A stretch of DNA of 38,437 nt from Solobacterium sp. (GTDB taxonomy: Bacteria; Bacillota_I; Bacilli_A; Erysipelotrichales; Erysipelotrichaceae): contig JABZMB010000009.1 of the NCBI GenBank assembly GCA_015256455.1, forward strand, positions 1 through 38,437, read 5' to 3'. Position numbers and translations under genes: made by a program. This document shows, piece by piece, positions 8,566-15,690 of the stretch. Below the pieces are notes generated by a model. It worked only from the letters and a program-made list of their open reading frames with translations, was not told where the DNA came from and made no database searches. The stretch's first letter is position 1, and each line of letters begins with the position of its first letter.

Positions 8566-9456
8566 ATGGCTAATAAAGTATGTGATTTCTGCCTAAGTGA
8601 AGGAAAAGGTCTTTTTAACCAACCTAAGAAATTAGAAGATGGCCACTATATCTGTAAAGACTGTCGTTCCATATTAACTTCTTACAATCTCCCTCTTAAG
8701 CACGACATCTTCCAGATACTCGTAACAGCACAAGAGAATATGCGTGATATGATCATGGATTCTTACATCAAGAATCACGATATTAATGAGATGATGGCAA
8801 AGTTCTTCCCTGTTGATGATATGCCACTACACCCAGGAGAACATTGCATCTCCAAAGTTAAGGCATACCAAACAGTTTCAAAGGATTCTATTCCATATAC
8901 ACGTGCTGTTGATAAAATTGCGGAGATTTCGAAGACTTCCATTCACAATATTATTGACTCTACAACACGCTCCAACTCTCATAAAGTTGAAGGCATTCTT
9001 TACGAGACAGATGTAGCGTTCTACTTCTTATCTCCAAACTATGTAAACTGTCACCGTTTGGGATATGCATTACGAAATCGTAGCGATACAGATCGCATTA
9101 ATATTGTTACTCCAACTGCACGCTATACATACATGTTAGACAATTCCGATTTAATTTTCATGCGTGAGCGTTTCTTCCAGAAATTAAACGCAGCTAGAAA
9201 CAATAAGGATACTCACTTAATCTATATGTCAGATGATAATCTAATTCGCATTACACCTGGTGTATACGATATTCCAAAGAGTTTACGTCCTGGTAAATAT
9301 GTTGTTACTGCAATTCGTGATGCAGGTCTTCATATGAAAGATTCCCTAGGTAGAGTCAAAGACTACTACGAAAACGAAGAGGTAATCGACCTTAGCGATG
9401 GCGGAGTACTAGAGTGTACTGGTGAATACGAATTAAAATGGATTAGTCATAAATAA
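8566..9456 (+). CDS. Zinc-ribbon (DUF4428-like) cytoplasmic protein, function unknown
   Basis: This is a 296-residue protein, the only plus-strand gene in the first 19 kb. The start is the ATG at 8566-8568 after AAAGGAGG; a longer reading begins nine codons earlier without a ribosome site. The N-terminus carries two CxxC pairs, CDFC (residues 5-8) and CKDC (about residues 30-33), in a DUF4428-like zinc ribbon. The C-terminal third (ITPGVYDIPKSLRPGKYVVTA) resembles small beta-rich domains found in Firmicute proteins with this ribbon. No membrane segment or signal peptide is seen. It diverges from rpsL and is closed by the terminator at 9455-9484. I infer a regulatory or binding role, not an enzyme. 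Confidence 0.7.
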   Translation: MANKVCDFCLSEGKGLFNQPKKLEDGHYICKDCRSILTSYNLPLKHDIFQILVTAQENMRDMIMDSYIKNHDINEMMAKFFPVDDMPLHPGEHCISKVKAYQTVSKDSIPYTRAVDKIAEISKTSIHNIIDSTTRSNSHKVEGILYETDVAFYFLSPNYVNCHRLGYALRNRSDTDRINIVTPTARYTYMLDNSDLIFMRERFFQKLNAARNNKDTHLIYMSDDNLIRITPGVYDIPKSLRPGKYVVTAIRDAGLHMKDSLGRVKDYYENEEVIDLSDGGVLECTGEYELKWISHK

Positions 9457-9484
9457 AGGATGTACTTCATAAAGTACATCCTTT
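9455..9484. terminator. Bidirectional terminator after the zinc-ribbon gene
   Basis: 13-bp perfect arms AAAGGATGTACTT and AAGTACATCCTTT surround the loop CATA and are followed by TTTTC. The hairpin overlaps the stop codon of the plus-strand gene by two bases. Confidence 0.9.
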
Positions 9485-9501
9485 TCTTGTTATCAATTCA
9501 G

Positions 9502-9532
9502 TTCATACATGCATCTAACATGCATGTATGAA
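9502..9532. repeat. 13-bp inverted repeat just past the adhesin stop codon
   Basis: TTCATACATGCAT (9502-9514) and ATGCATGTATGAA (9520-9532) form a perfect hairpin with loop CTAAC. It lies 11 bp beyond the stop of the minus-strand surface-protein gene. It lacks a clear U tract, so it may act as a 3' stability hairpin or a weak terminator. Confidence 0.6.
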
Positions 9533-9543
9533 TAGAAATTTTA

Positions 9544-12105
9544 TTAACGTAATTGTTTCTTGTAACCTGCAGCCACTAACATTAATGCCGCAGAAACTGC
9601 TAGCATGCCAAACATGAGCATCATATTTGTTGTGCTATCACCTGTCTTAGGACTTGCAGGTGTTACTGGAGCAACTGGTGCTACAGGAGTTTCATACTTG
9701 TTTGTAAATTCAATATCAGTAACTACTTCTGTACCCTTTTTGATTTCATAAGTAGAAACCAATTTGTTATCTGCATCTGTTGTTACATCAACAGTAACGG
9801 TATATTCTGTTTGATCGTATGTATAGTTTGCTAAGTTTGTATTTACTTCTACAACCTTATAAACATACTTACCTACAGCTTCATATTGAATCTGACCAAA
9901 CTCAACATTACCAGCACCATTTACAGATATTTCTTTCTTATCTGCGTTAGAACCAACTGGCATTGGTACTTCAGCTACATTTGCTGTTGTACTTACTGCT
10001 GTTAATTCAAACTTGAATTCACCTGCATTTGTTGGTGTATCACCTGTGAGAGTCTTCTTCACTTTGAAGTTTGCATATGTATAGTTAAATACATTCTTAA
10101 AGCTTGGTTCGCTATCAACTTCAGCCTTTAATTCGCCATTTGCCTTTGTAACTGTGATTGTTACTGTCTTTTCAGAAGTATCGTAAGTTACACCTTCAAT
10201 TGGATTTGTTACATCTTCCTTCACACTGAACTTGAATGTACCAGGCTTTGTGAACTTAATTTCTTCAAATTCGAAGAAGCCTTTCCCTAGTGGAGAAACC
10301 TGAACATTAGCTTTTAATGTTGTTGGCATTGTAACACCATCATAATTTTCTCCAGGCAACTGTGCTAGAACTGTCTTAAATGTATTTTCAGGAATTGAAA
10401 TTTCATTTTCGTCCTGATCTACATATTCCTTAGAACCTGTAATCTTCTTAGATACAGATAGATAGTTAGGAACGATTGTTGCAAAGCCAGGCTGTGTTGA
10501 ACTTGTAATACTAAATTCACCCGTTGTAGCTCCTAATGTACCTGCAGTACCGTAAGCCGTATTAGGCTTAAATTCATTGTTGTTAAATGTGTAATTCCCT
10601 TGGCTGTTTACTTGTACTAAACGATAATCCCCAATCGATAAACCAGAGAATGTAGCGATACCACTTGCATTTGTTGTAGCGCTAGCCTTACGTCCTCTAA
10701 TGAAGTAATCAACCCATGTATTGTTAATCTTTCTTTGAATCTTGAATTCAGCATTAGGAATCAATGTTGTGTCATCATTTCCATCAACAAGCTTCACAAT
10801 AACTGTGCCTGCTGCTACAGATGCTGTACCGTTTGCCTTATCAATTGTATAAGATACAGAAGCTGTATCTGATCCTTGATCAGACTTGACTTCACCAGTA
10901 TTTGTAACACTCTCTAGACCTGTGATAGTTGGATAATGTGTATCAAATTCAGCGAAGAATGTAACGATATTACCGTTTGATGGTCCATTTACACCATAGA
11001 TATCTTTAATCTTAGCAATACCTGCTAAGTTTGGTTCTAAATTTGTATACTTCAATGAATCATTAGACATATTTGCGATGAATGTATCGCCACCAGTTGC
11101 TGGATCTCTAAAGATACCGTAGCTTAACTTCTGTGCCTTAACTTTTGCATAGAAAGAATCATATGTATCTGAACCAGACTGATAAATCTGTGTAAAATAC
11201 TGTTTTACAGGAATCCAGTTACTTCCAGATTCAATTGGCATTACTGTACCTGGAGTTGCTTGAGCATAGTGTGCATTTCCAGCAGCAGGAACTTCCATCC
11301 AGTTATAACGAACTGCAGTGAATGTTACTGTGCTTTCATCAATAACACCATCATGAGGAATTTTATCCACAACCATTAAGTTTGTTTGTTCTGTATATGT
11401 ACCAAATGAACTATCAATCGTGTTATAAGTGTTGAATAAGCGTAATGAGCTAATTTGGTTTGAAATTAACTTAATATGGGCTGTATCATAGCCAGAAGTC
11501 CAACCCTGCTTTTCAAGCATACGATTGTTAATAGTTCTAGCACTTGGATCTGGAGTGCCACCGCCAGTACCTGTACTTGGTGCTGGATTTGGAACATTAA
11601 ATGTTACGTTTGTGTTGCTATCTTCGATTGTTAATTGCTTTGTAACTGGAGCACCTACTGCTGCTCCATTTTCTAAAGCCTTTAAACGACCACCAGTATA
11701 TACACTTCCTGAGAAGAAGTTTTTATCTGTTGGGAATTCTGAAATAACAGTTAACTTAATTTCTGTTTCAGTGATTGTTGCAGTTGCAATCTGCTCTCCA
11801 TTTGGCGCAAGCAATGGTAAATCTGTAATTGGAAGATTACCAAACATTGAACCAATGTTTGTAGACAGCGTTACTGTATCTCCCACCTTCATTGCATTCT
11901 GTGCCAAAGTATAGACACTGAAGTCAAACTTTAGGGATGCAAGTGCACCGACATTCACCGGATTTGGTGAAACTGCTACATTTGAGATTGTAATGTTATA
12001 GCCGTCTTTTTGTGTATCAGCATGAACATTATAATTTGTTGAGAATAGCCCTAACATGAATGTAAGAGCTACTAGTACTGCAAAAAATCTTTTGATAATT
12101 TTCAT
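9544..12105 (-). CDS. Cell-wall-anchored pilin-like adhesin (Cna-B-like and Spy0128/FctA-type domains, SPKTG sorting motif)
   Basis: This is an 853-residue surface protein. The start is the ATG at 12103-12105 (MKIIKRFFAVLVALTFML), which follows GGGAGG and begins a signal peptide. The N-terminal half is a large beta-rich region. Then follows a Cna-B/SpaA-type domain (VIVKLVDGNDDTTLIPNAEFKI through ATFSGLSIGDYRLVQV). Two C-terminal domains with the FctA/Spy0128 pattern follow (KKITGSKEY...TFKFSVKED...YDTSEKTVTITV and KKTLTGD...YKVVEV...YDQTEYTVTV). Such domains commonly carry self-formed isopeptide bonds. The end has a Pro/Ala linker, the sortase motif SPKTG (residues 818-822), a hydrophobic helix and a basic tail. 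No sortase gene is in the window. Transcription probably passes an attenuator-like hairpin (12147-12183). Confidence 0.88.
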   Translation of the reverse strand: MKIIKRFFAVLVALTFMLGLFSTNYNVHADTQKDGYNITISNVAVSPNPVNVGALASLKFDFSVYTLAQNAMKVGDTVTLSTNIGSMFGNLPITDLPLLAPNGEQIATATITETEIKLTVISEFPTDKNFFSGSVYTGGRLKALENGAAVGAPVTKQLTIEDSNTNVTFNVPNPAPSTGTGGGTPDPSARTINNRMLEKQGWTSGYDTAHIKLISNQISSLRLFNTYNTIDSSFGTYTEQTNLMVVDKIPHDGVIDESTVTFTAVRYNWMEVPAAGNAHYAQATPGTVMPIESGSNWIPVKQYFTQIYQSGSDTYDSFYAKVKAQKLSYGIFRDPATGGDTFIANMSNDSLKYTNLEPNLAGIAKIKDIYGVNGPSNGNIVTFFAEFDTHYPTITGLESVTNTGEVKSDQGSDTASVSYTIDKANGTASVAAGTVIVKLVDGNDDTTLIPNAEFKIQRKINNTWVDYFIRGRKASATTNASGIATFSGLSIGDYRLVQVNSQGNYTFNNNEFKPNTAYGTAGTLGATTGEFSITSSTQPGFATIVPNYLSVSKKITGSKEYVDQDENEISIPENTFKTVLAQLPGENYDGVTMPTTLKANVQVSPLGKGFFEFEEIKFTKPGTFKFSVKEDVTNPIEGVTYDTSEKTVTITVTKANGELKAEVDSEPSFKNVFNYTYANFKVKKTLTGDTPTNAGEFKFELTAVSTTANVAEVPMPVGSNADKKEISVNGAGNVEFGQIQYEAVGKYVYKVVEVNTNLANYTYDQTEYTVTVDVTTDADNKLVSTYEIKKGTEVVTDIEFTNKYETPVAPVAPVTPASPKTGDSTTNMMLMFGMLAVSAALMLVAAGYKKQLR

Positions 12106-12146
12106 TCGCTTCCTCCCAGTTTGCACAAATTCGGTTAACCACAATA

Positions 12147-12183
12147 AAAAACCCGATACTTTGGCATCCTGTCCATAAGGTAT
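12147..12183 (-). terminator. Terminator-like hairpin in the leader of the adhesin gene (candidate attenuator)
   Basis: On the minus strand, ATCCGATAC-CTTATGG pairs with CCAAAG-TATCGG and is followed directly by GTTTTTT, a full intrinsic terminator. It sits about 42 nt upstream of the adhesin start codon and downstream of a plausible promoter (12257-12284), so it lies inside the leader RNA. No minus-strand gene ends just upstream of it. Confidence 0.65.
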
Positions 12184-12256
12184 CGGATTTTACATATTTA
12201 CTCAACTAACATATTCCAATCTTAAATGTTTCTTAATCAATTCTTAAGAATCAACT

Positions 12257-12284
12257 ACTATAACCGATATTATGTAATTTACAA
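12257..12284 (-). promoter_or_regulatory. Possible promoter of the adhesin gene
   Basis: On the minus strand TTGTAA (12279-12284) and TATAGT (12257-12262) are separated by 16 bp. The start would be near 12250, giving a leader of about 145 nt. Confidence 0.45.
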
Positions 12285-12322
12285 CTATTTCATTCATACA
12301 TGTTTTCTTTAATATCTTCCCA

Positions 12323-12379
12323 TCTCTAATTGGTATTAGAGACGAAAAAAGGTATCCACTATGAATGTAGATACCTTTT
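12323..12379. terminator. Two tandem hairpins, the second a bidirectional terminator
   Basis: TCTCTAAT-TGGT-ATTAGAGA (12323-12342) is followed by AAAAGGTATC (12347-12356) pairing with GATACCTTTT (12370-12379). The A and T tracts let the second hairpin work on either strand. It insulates the adhesin gene from the biosynthetic cluster. Confidence 0.75.
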
Positions 12380-12892
12380 AATATGGCGCCTTATTAGGAA
12401 AATCTCCTAACAAAAACAGCAATAATCTCTCTGAATATAGTTTACATGAATATGGCTATACTTTCAAGCAGATTCTTTGCAAGTTAAGTTTCCCTCAAGT
12501 GAACGATTAAATTCAACTTTCATATCCAGGAAGTGGGATTTAACTTTTTTACTTGAGGCCAAAAATAACATTAAAAAAAACGATAGTTTTTTCCTTTTAA
12601 TTACATTATTGTAATGTAGTTGAAATTATCATCAAATTCTTACCCCCCAGAGACAAAAGGTAAACGCTAAGCAATAAAAGGTCTTATCAGCCATATGGTT
12701 GAAAAGACCAGTATAGTTTTTATGAAATTGATGAACTTAATAAAATACTGAACATTAAGGATGAGTATAACTTAATAATTTGTTAAGAGAATCAAGATAT
12801 TTTCAAAAGCATTTGCTATTTACCTTATGTGTGAAAATAAGAATACTTAGTATTTCTATAGAAGTATAATCAATTCGAATTAGGAAAGATTA
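12380..12892. other. Gene-free junction between chromosome and the biosynthetic cluster
   Basis: I find no convincing gene in these 510 bases. They hold a small hairpin TTAGGA/TCCTAA near 12394, a long imperfect inverted repeat with ends CCTCAAGT and ACTTGAGG (about 12493-12567), and a candidate terminator at 12676-12711. There is also a short open plus-strand stretch at about 12706-12786 (KDQYSFYEIDELNKILNI..., ending in TAA) that begins just after a stop and has no start. It reads like the 3' end of a lost gene. The region is a plausible scar of past insertion. Confidence 0.5.
12676..12711 (-). terminator. Probable terminator of the biosynthetic operon
   Basis: GGTCTT (12680-12685) pairs with AAGACC (12704-12709). 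An inner CAGCC/GGTTG stem and an ATAT loop complete a two-part hairpin followed on the minus strand by CTTTTATTG. It lies about 180 bp after the DUF3784-like gene. Confidence 0.5.
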
Positions 12893-13207
12893 TTATTCTT
12901 TAGTCGATATATTATTAACATATATTAATAATATTAGCGACACAAACATAGTAAATACAATAAAGCAAACAATGATGAGTGGTGGTATCTTATGCACGAA
13001 CCATAAAATAGTCGCTAGAGATAAGCCAAAGAAAATCACCCAAATGCCTAAGATAATCTCAATTTTTCTAATGTTATATTTGTTTTTTTCAGATTCAGAA
13101 AGCATGTTATAACCTGCAATCAAAAATCTTCCTTTGCCTATCAATATTAGAATTCCGCATATCAATATAGGAATAGTTGCAAGTATAACAATTAATTTAT
13201 CATTCAT
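12893..13207 (-). CDS. DUF3784-like membrane protein, candidate self-immunity protein
   Basis: This is a 104-residue protein with three hydrophobic segments (about residues 5-24, 49-68 and 76-97). Its GKGRFLIAGYNMLSESEKNKYN segment (residues 24-45) matches the G-K-G-x-x-L-I-A-G-Y-N-x-x-x-x-x-E-K pattern of DUF3784 proteins of Firmicutes. The function of that family is not established. It starts 2 bp after the precursor-peptide stop and has no clear ribosome site of its own, so it is probably translationally coupled to the peptide gene. Small membrane proteins next to antimicrobial peptide genes often give self-protection; that role here is inference from position. Confidence 0.7.
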   Translation of the reverse strand: MNDKLIVILATIPILICGILILIGKGRFLIAGYNMLSESEKNKYNIRKIEIILGIWVIFFGLSLATILWFVHKIPPLIIVCFIVFTMFVSLILLIYVNNISTKE

Positions 13208-13209
13208 GT

Positions 13210-13413
13210 TTATTCATAGATACTGACCTTAGTGGTCACGGCCGCACCTAGTGCTATAAAACCTCCAGCGGCAGCAACTACAGCAACTGTTCCTACAACA
13301 ACAATATGTACAGCCGCTGCTACCCAAGCAATAGCTGGAACAACAAACACTCCTTGTGGTGTAACTCCTGAACTTGGATCATCATTTTCAAATGTTGGTG
13401 TTTCGTAATCCAT
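13210..13413 (-). CDS. Candidate RiPP precursor peptide, Val/Ala-rich and cysteine-free
   Basis: This 67-residue peptide has an acidic, proline-containing N-terminal leader (MDYETPTFENDDPSSG, residues 1-16). A GVTPQG junction leads to a hydrophobic core from about residue 22, AIAWVAAAVHIVVVGTVAV onward, with a C-terminal KVSIYE. Val and Ala make up 26 of 67 residues. There is one Trp (30), one His (36), a GG at 50-51 and no Cys. Its ATG overlaps the stop of the RRE gene by one base (TAATG), and a strong AAGGAGG site lies five bases ahead. It sits directly beside the recognition and modification genes. The lack of Cys rules out thioether bridges; backbone epimerisation or carbon-centred crosslinks would fit. 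I know no named precursor family that matches. Confidence 0.72.
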   Translation of the reverse strand: MDYETPTFENDDPSSGVTPQGVFVVPAIAWVAAAVHIVVVGTVAVVAAAGGFIALGAAVTTKVSIYE

Positions 13414-14189
13414 TAATTCCTCCTTTTTATATTAAGTATATTTAGATTGACCTTGTTGTATCCATCAATTTCATTTACTACCTCTATCTCCGCGAAACCA
13501 TTTATTTTCATGTTCTCCAAAAAAATCAGATAATTATTATTAATTCTCTTATTAATCTCATAGAAATGTATAAAATAATTATCAATTTCAACCAATATAT
13601 CCTTGAGATTATCCTTGATACTATCTTCTAGCCAATATTCTAAAATATCTACATTTCCATTATTTACATCCGAAATTAATAGCTTAATATAACCCACTTC
13701 ATTTTCTTCATAAAAAATTTTAAATACTTTTATAAAATCTAAAAAGGTAAGTTTGGCATTATTATCTGAATCATTATAGTATGTCCCAATATACATAAGA
13801 TTTTTATTTTGATATTTACTGCTATGTAAATTAATTGATTCATCTTCAGTAAGTAATTTTATCAAACCAAATTTACTCTTTTTTTCAAAATACTCTTTAA
13901 AAGGATGTATTTCATTTTCCCACGTTATTTCTCTAACTTTCCACAGTCTAAATAAAATACTAAATAAGTCCAATTTAATAGTTTTTTCATCTACACCGTT
14001 GTATAAGTGATGAAGATTATTCACTATTGTATCTATGGTATTTATTCCATTTATTTGTTTAAGGATTTCTTTAGTTGTACCGTTAATTTTTACACTATCA
14101 ATTTCATCTACATACTTTAAATTTAAATTATTACCACGTATTCTTTTATTGATTTTGCTATCTCTCAGAATTGGAATTTCAGTATTCAT
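13413..14189 (-). CDS. PqqD-like RiPP recognition element fused to a GNAT-like domain
   Basis: This is a 258-residue protein. Residues about 20-90 (SVKINGTTKEILKQINGINTIDTIVNNL...VDEKTIKLDLFSILFRLWKV) follow the winged-helix pattern of PqqD-type RREs, which bind the leader of a precursor peptide and present it to the modifying enzyme. Residues about 125-258 look like a GNAT acyltransferase fold: FYEENEVGYIKLLISDVNNG, then a helix and NNNYLIFLENMKINGFAEIEVV near the end. No catalytic residue can be assigned with confidence. GGAAGGAG precedes the ATG. It ends on the precursor start codon and begins 15 bp after the preceding gene. Both domain calls rest on pattern resemblance. Confidence 0.6.
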   Translation of the reverse strand: MNTEIPILRDSKINKRIRGNNLNLKYVDEIDSVKINGTTKEILKQINGINTIDTIVNNLHHLYNGVDEKTIKLDLFSILFRLWKVREITWENEIHPFKEYFEKKSKFGLIKLLTEDESINLHSSKYQNKNLMYIGTYYNDSDNNAKLTFLDFIKVFKIFYEENEVGYIKLLISDVNNGNVDILEYWLEDSIKDNLKDILVEIDNYFIHFYEINKRINNNYLIFLENMKINGFAEIEVVNEIDGYNKVNLNILNIKRRN

Positions 14190-14204
14190 TTTTTACTCCT
14201 TCCT

Positions 14205-14645
14205 TTATACTTTATAAAAAATAACTTTATTATTTCCATCTACTAAATCATAATCCTTCTCAAGATTATCGAATATTGTGTTTGAAATTATTCTTATCTT
14301 TTTGACAATTTTAAAATCAGTTTCTTCTAGATATCTTTTTACGCTATGTAATACATCGCTAATTTCCGTGCATTTATCAGCCAAAATAAATTTTACAGTT
14401 GCGACCGATGAATTTGTATATTTATAATTAGGAACACTAATGCAAATAAAGATTTTATTTTCTAAATCAGTCAAAAATAATACACTATATTCAAGCATTA
14501 ATGTGCGGACAATTAATTCCGTATATGACTCAATTATTGATTTGATATAGTAATCTTTAAATAGCACTTCATCATTAGCTGTATTTTTTATTCTTTCATT
14601 AATAGTTTTACTATCCTTTTCTTCAAGAGCTTTCAACTTTATCAT
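14205..14645 (-). CDS. GNAT-like protein of the RiPP cluster, possibly degenerate
   Basis: This 146-residue protein has an N-terminus (MIKLKALEEKDSKTINERIKN) resembling the opening strand and helix of GNAT acetyltransferases. A VATVKFILADKCTEISDVLHSVKRYLEE stretch (about residues 82-109) could be the central strand and helix, and NKVIFYKV could be the final strand. The usual R/Q-x-x-G-x-A acetyl-CoA loop is not visible, so it may be catalytically inactive or belong elsewhere. It lies 4 bp after the radical SAM gene and 15 bp before the RRE gene, with its ribosome site (AAAGGAAA) inside the former. It may pair with the GNAT-like half of the next protein. Confidence 0.45.
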   Translation of the reverse strand: MIKLKALEEKDSKTINERIKNTANDEVLFKDYYIKSIIESYTELIVRTLMLEYSVLFLTDLENKIFICISVPNYKYTNSSVATVKFILADKCTEISDVLHSVKRYLEETDFKIVKKIRIISNTIFDNLEKDYDLVDGNNKVIFYKV

Positions 14646-14649
14646 TGTA

Positions 14650-15690
14650 TTATTTCCTTTTCTTTCTAAAAATATTGATTAATTGTTCAATACTTGTATA
14701 TCTATCTTTCATTATCTCGTTCACATCAACATCAATATATTCATCAGAATTAATTTTAGGCAATAAACTATTTACTTTATTGAGATTCAGATCATCTGTA
14801 TTATAAATATCTTTGATAATATACTGTATAAATTTTGTGCTCCATATATTTTCCAGTCTTTCTTCTTCCTCTTTCAAATTAAATTCATCTATATTACCGA
14901 ATGTAACTGGTAGGTAAGGAGATAAATTATAATTGCCATAGGCATCTATACCAAATGAATTATTCTTAATATTTGCGTTGTTCTTATGTATTATTAGGTG
15001 GTTTACAGGATCCCCCCATTCCACAATCAATTTCTTGTTATCAGCTTTTAATTTACGATTTATACGATAAATTTTTTGTACTAAATTTCTATATTCGGTA
15101 TCATTTAATTGAAATTCTTTTAAGTTTATATCAGCACGTCCCATCATCATTAAAGGTTGTAGTCTTAATCTACTAACTTTCAAATCCAAGCATAACCGTA
15201 TAATATCGTCAAACTCATTATAATTTTTCTTTGTGAATAAACAACTCACCATACAATCAATACCCGAACTTACTACAGTACGTATGGCATTGCATACTAT
15301 TTCAAAACTACCTTTATATAAACGTAACCATTCATATGTATTTGCTGATGCACCATCCAGACTGATTTGTATTGCATCAATCCCGGCACTTTTAAGATTT
15401 ATTGCTTTCTCCTTGTCAAGAAGCAGTCCATTTGTAACCATATTAACAATAGTGTTTCCCTGAGTGACTTCTTTTACTTTTTTTGTAAATAGGAGAATAT
15501 CTTTATAGCGCAATAATGTTTCCCCTCCACATATACAAACACCTTTTGGTTGAATAGCTGCTATCTGTTGAGCAATATTTAAAAGTTTACTAGTTTCAAT
15601 ATACCGCCTATCAACTCCACTTTCATTGTAGCAATGCAAACACCTCATGTTGCAAGCATACGTAATATCTATCATCAATTGTTCTGTCAT
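14650..15690 (-). CDS. Radical SAM peptide-modifying enzyme with a cysteine-free SPASM-like tail
   Basis: This is a 346-residue enzyme. The [4Fe-4S] motif C13-NMR-C17-LH-C20 and the SAM-contact GGE (55-57, within CICGGETLL) are clear, followed by MVTNGLLL and ISLDGASANTYEWLR typical of peptide-modifying radical SAM proteins. The C-terminal region (GIDAYGNYNLSPYLPVTFGNIDEF, about residues 247-270, then IW) aligns by pattern with a SPASM domain, but the auxiliary-cluster cysteines are absent; a Ser stands where the pC cysteine normally is. Remaining cysteines (133, 146, 150, 167) are in the core domain. Its ATG overlaps the stop of the ABC gene by 4 bp, with AGGAGGG ahead. The probable substrate is the peptide at 13210-13413, and the reaction is unknown. 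Confidence 0.85.
   Translation of the reverse strand: MTEQLMIDITYACNMRCLHCYNESGVDRRYIETSKLLNIAQQIAAIQPKGVCICGGETLLRYKDILLFTKKVKEVTQGNTIVNMVTNGLLLDKEKAINLKSAGIDAIQISLDGASANTYEWLRLYKGSFEIVCNAIRTVVSSGIDCMVSCLFTKKNYNEFDDIIRLCLDLKVSRLRLQPLMMMGRADINLKEFQLNDTEYRNLVQKIYRINRKLKADNKKLIVEWGDPVNHLIIHKNNANIKNNSFGIDAYGNYNLSPYLPVTFGNIDEFNLKEEEERLENIWSTKFIQYIIKDIYNTDDLNLNKVNSLLPKINSDEYIDVDVNEIMKDRYTSIEQLINIFRKKRK

Noticed and set aside
12706..12786. Start-less coding-like fragment as a named gene remnant
   Set aside because: The reading frame is too short to assign to any family. I mention it only as a possible scar.
13210..13413. Sactipeptide, lanthipeptide or thioether-type RiPP
   Set aside because: The precursor contains no cysteine, so these classes are not possible.
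13210..13413. Circular bacteriocin of the AS-48 type
   Set aside because: The hydrophobic core is suggestive, but a radical SAM enzyme, an RRE and GNAT-like proteins are not part of circular bacteriocin clusters, and the typical DUF95-type membrane protein is missing.
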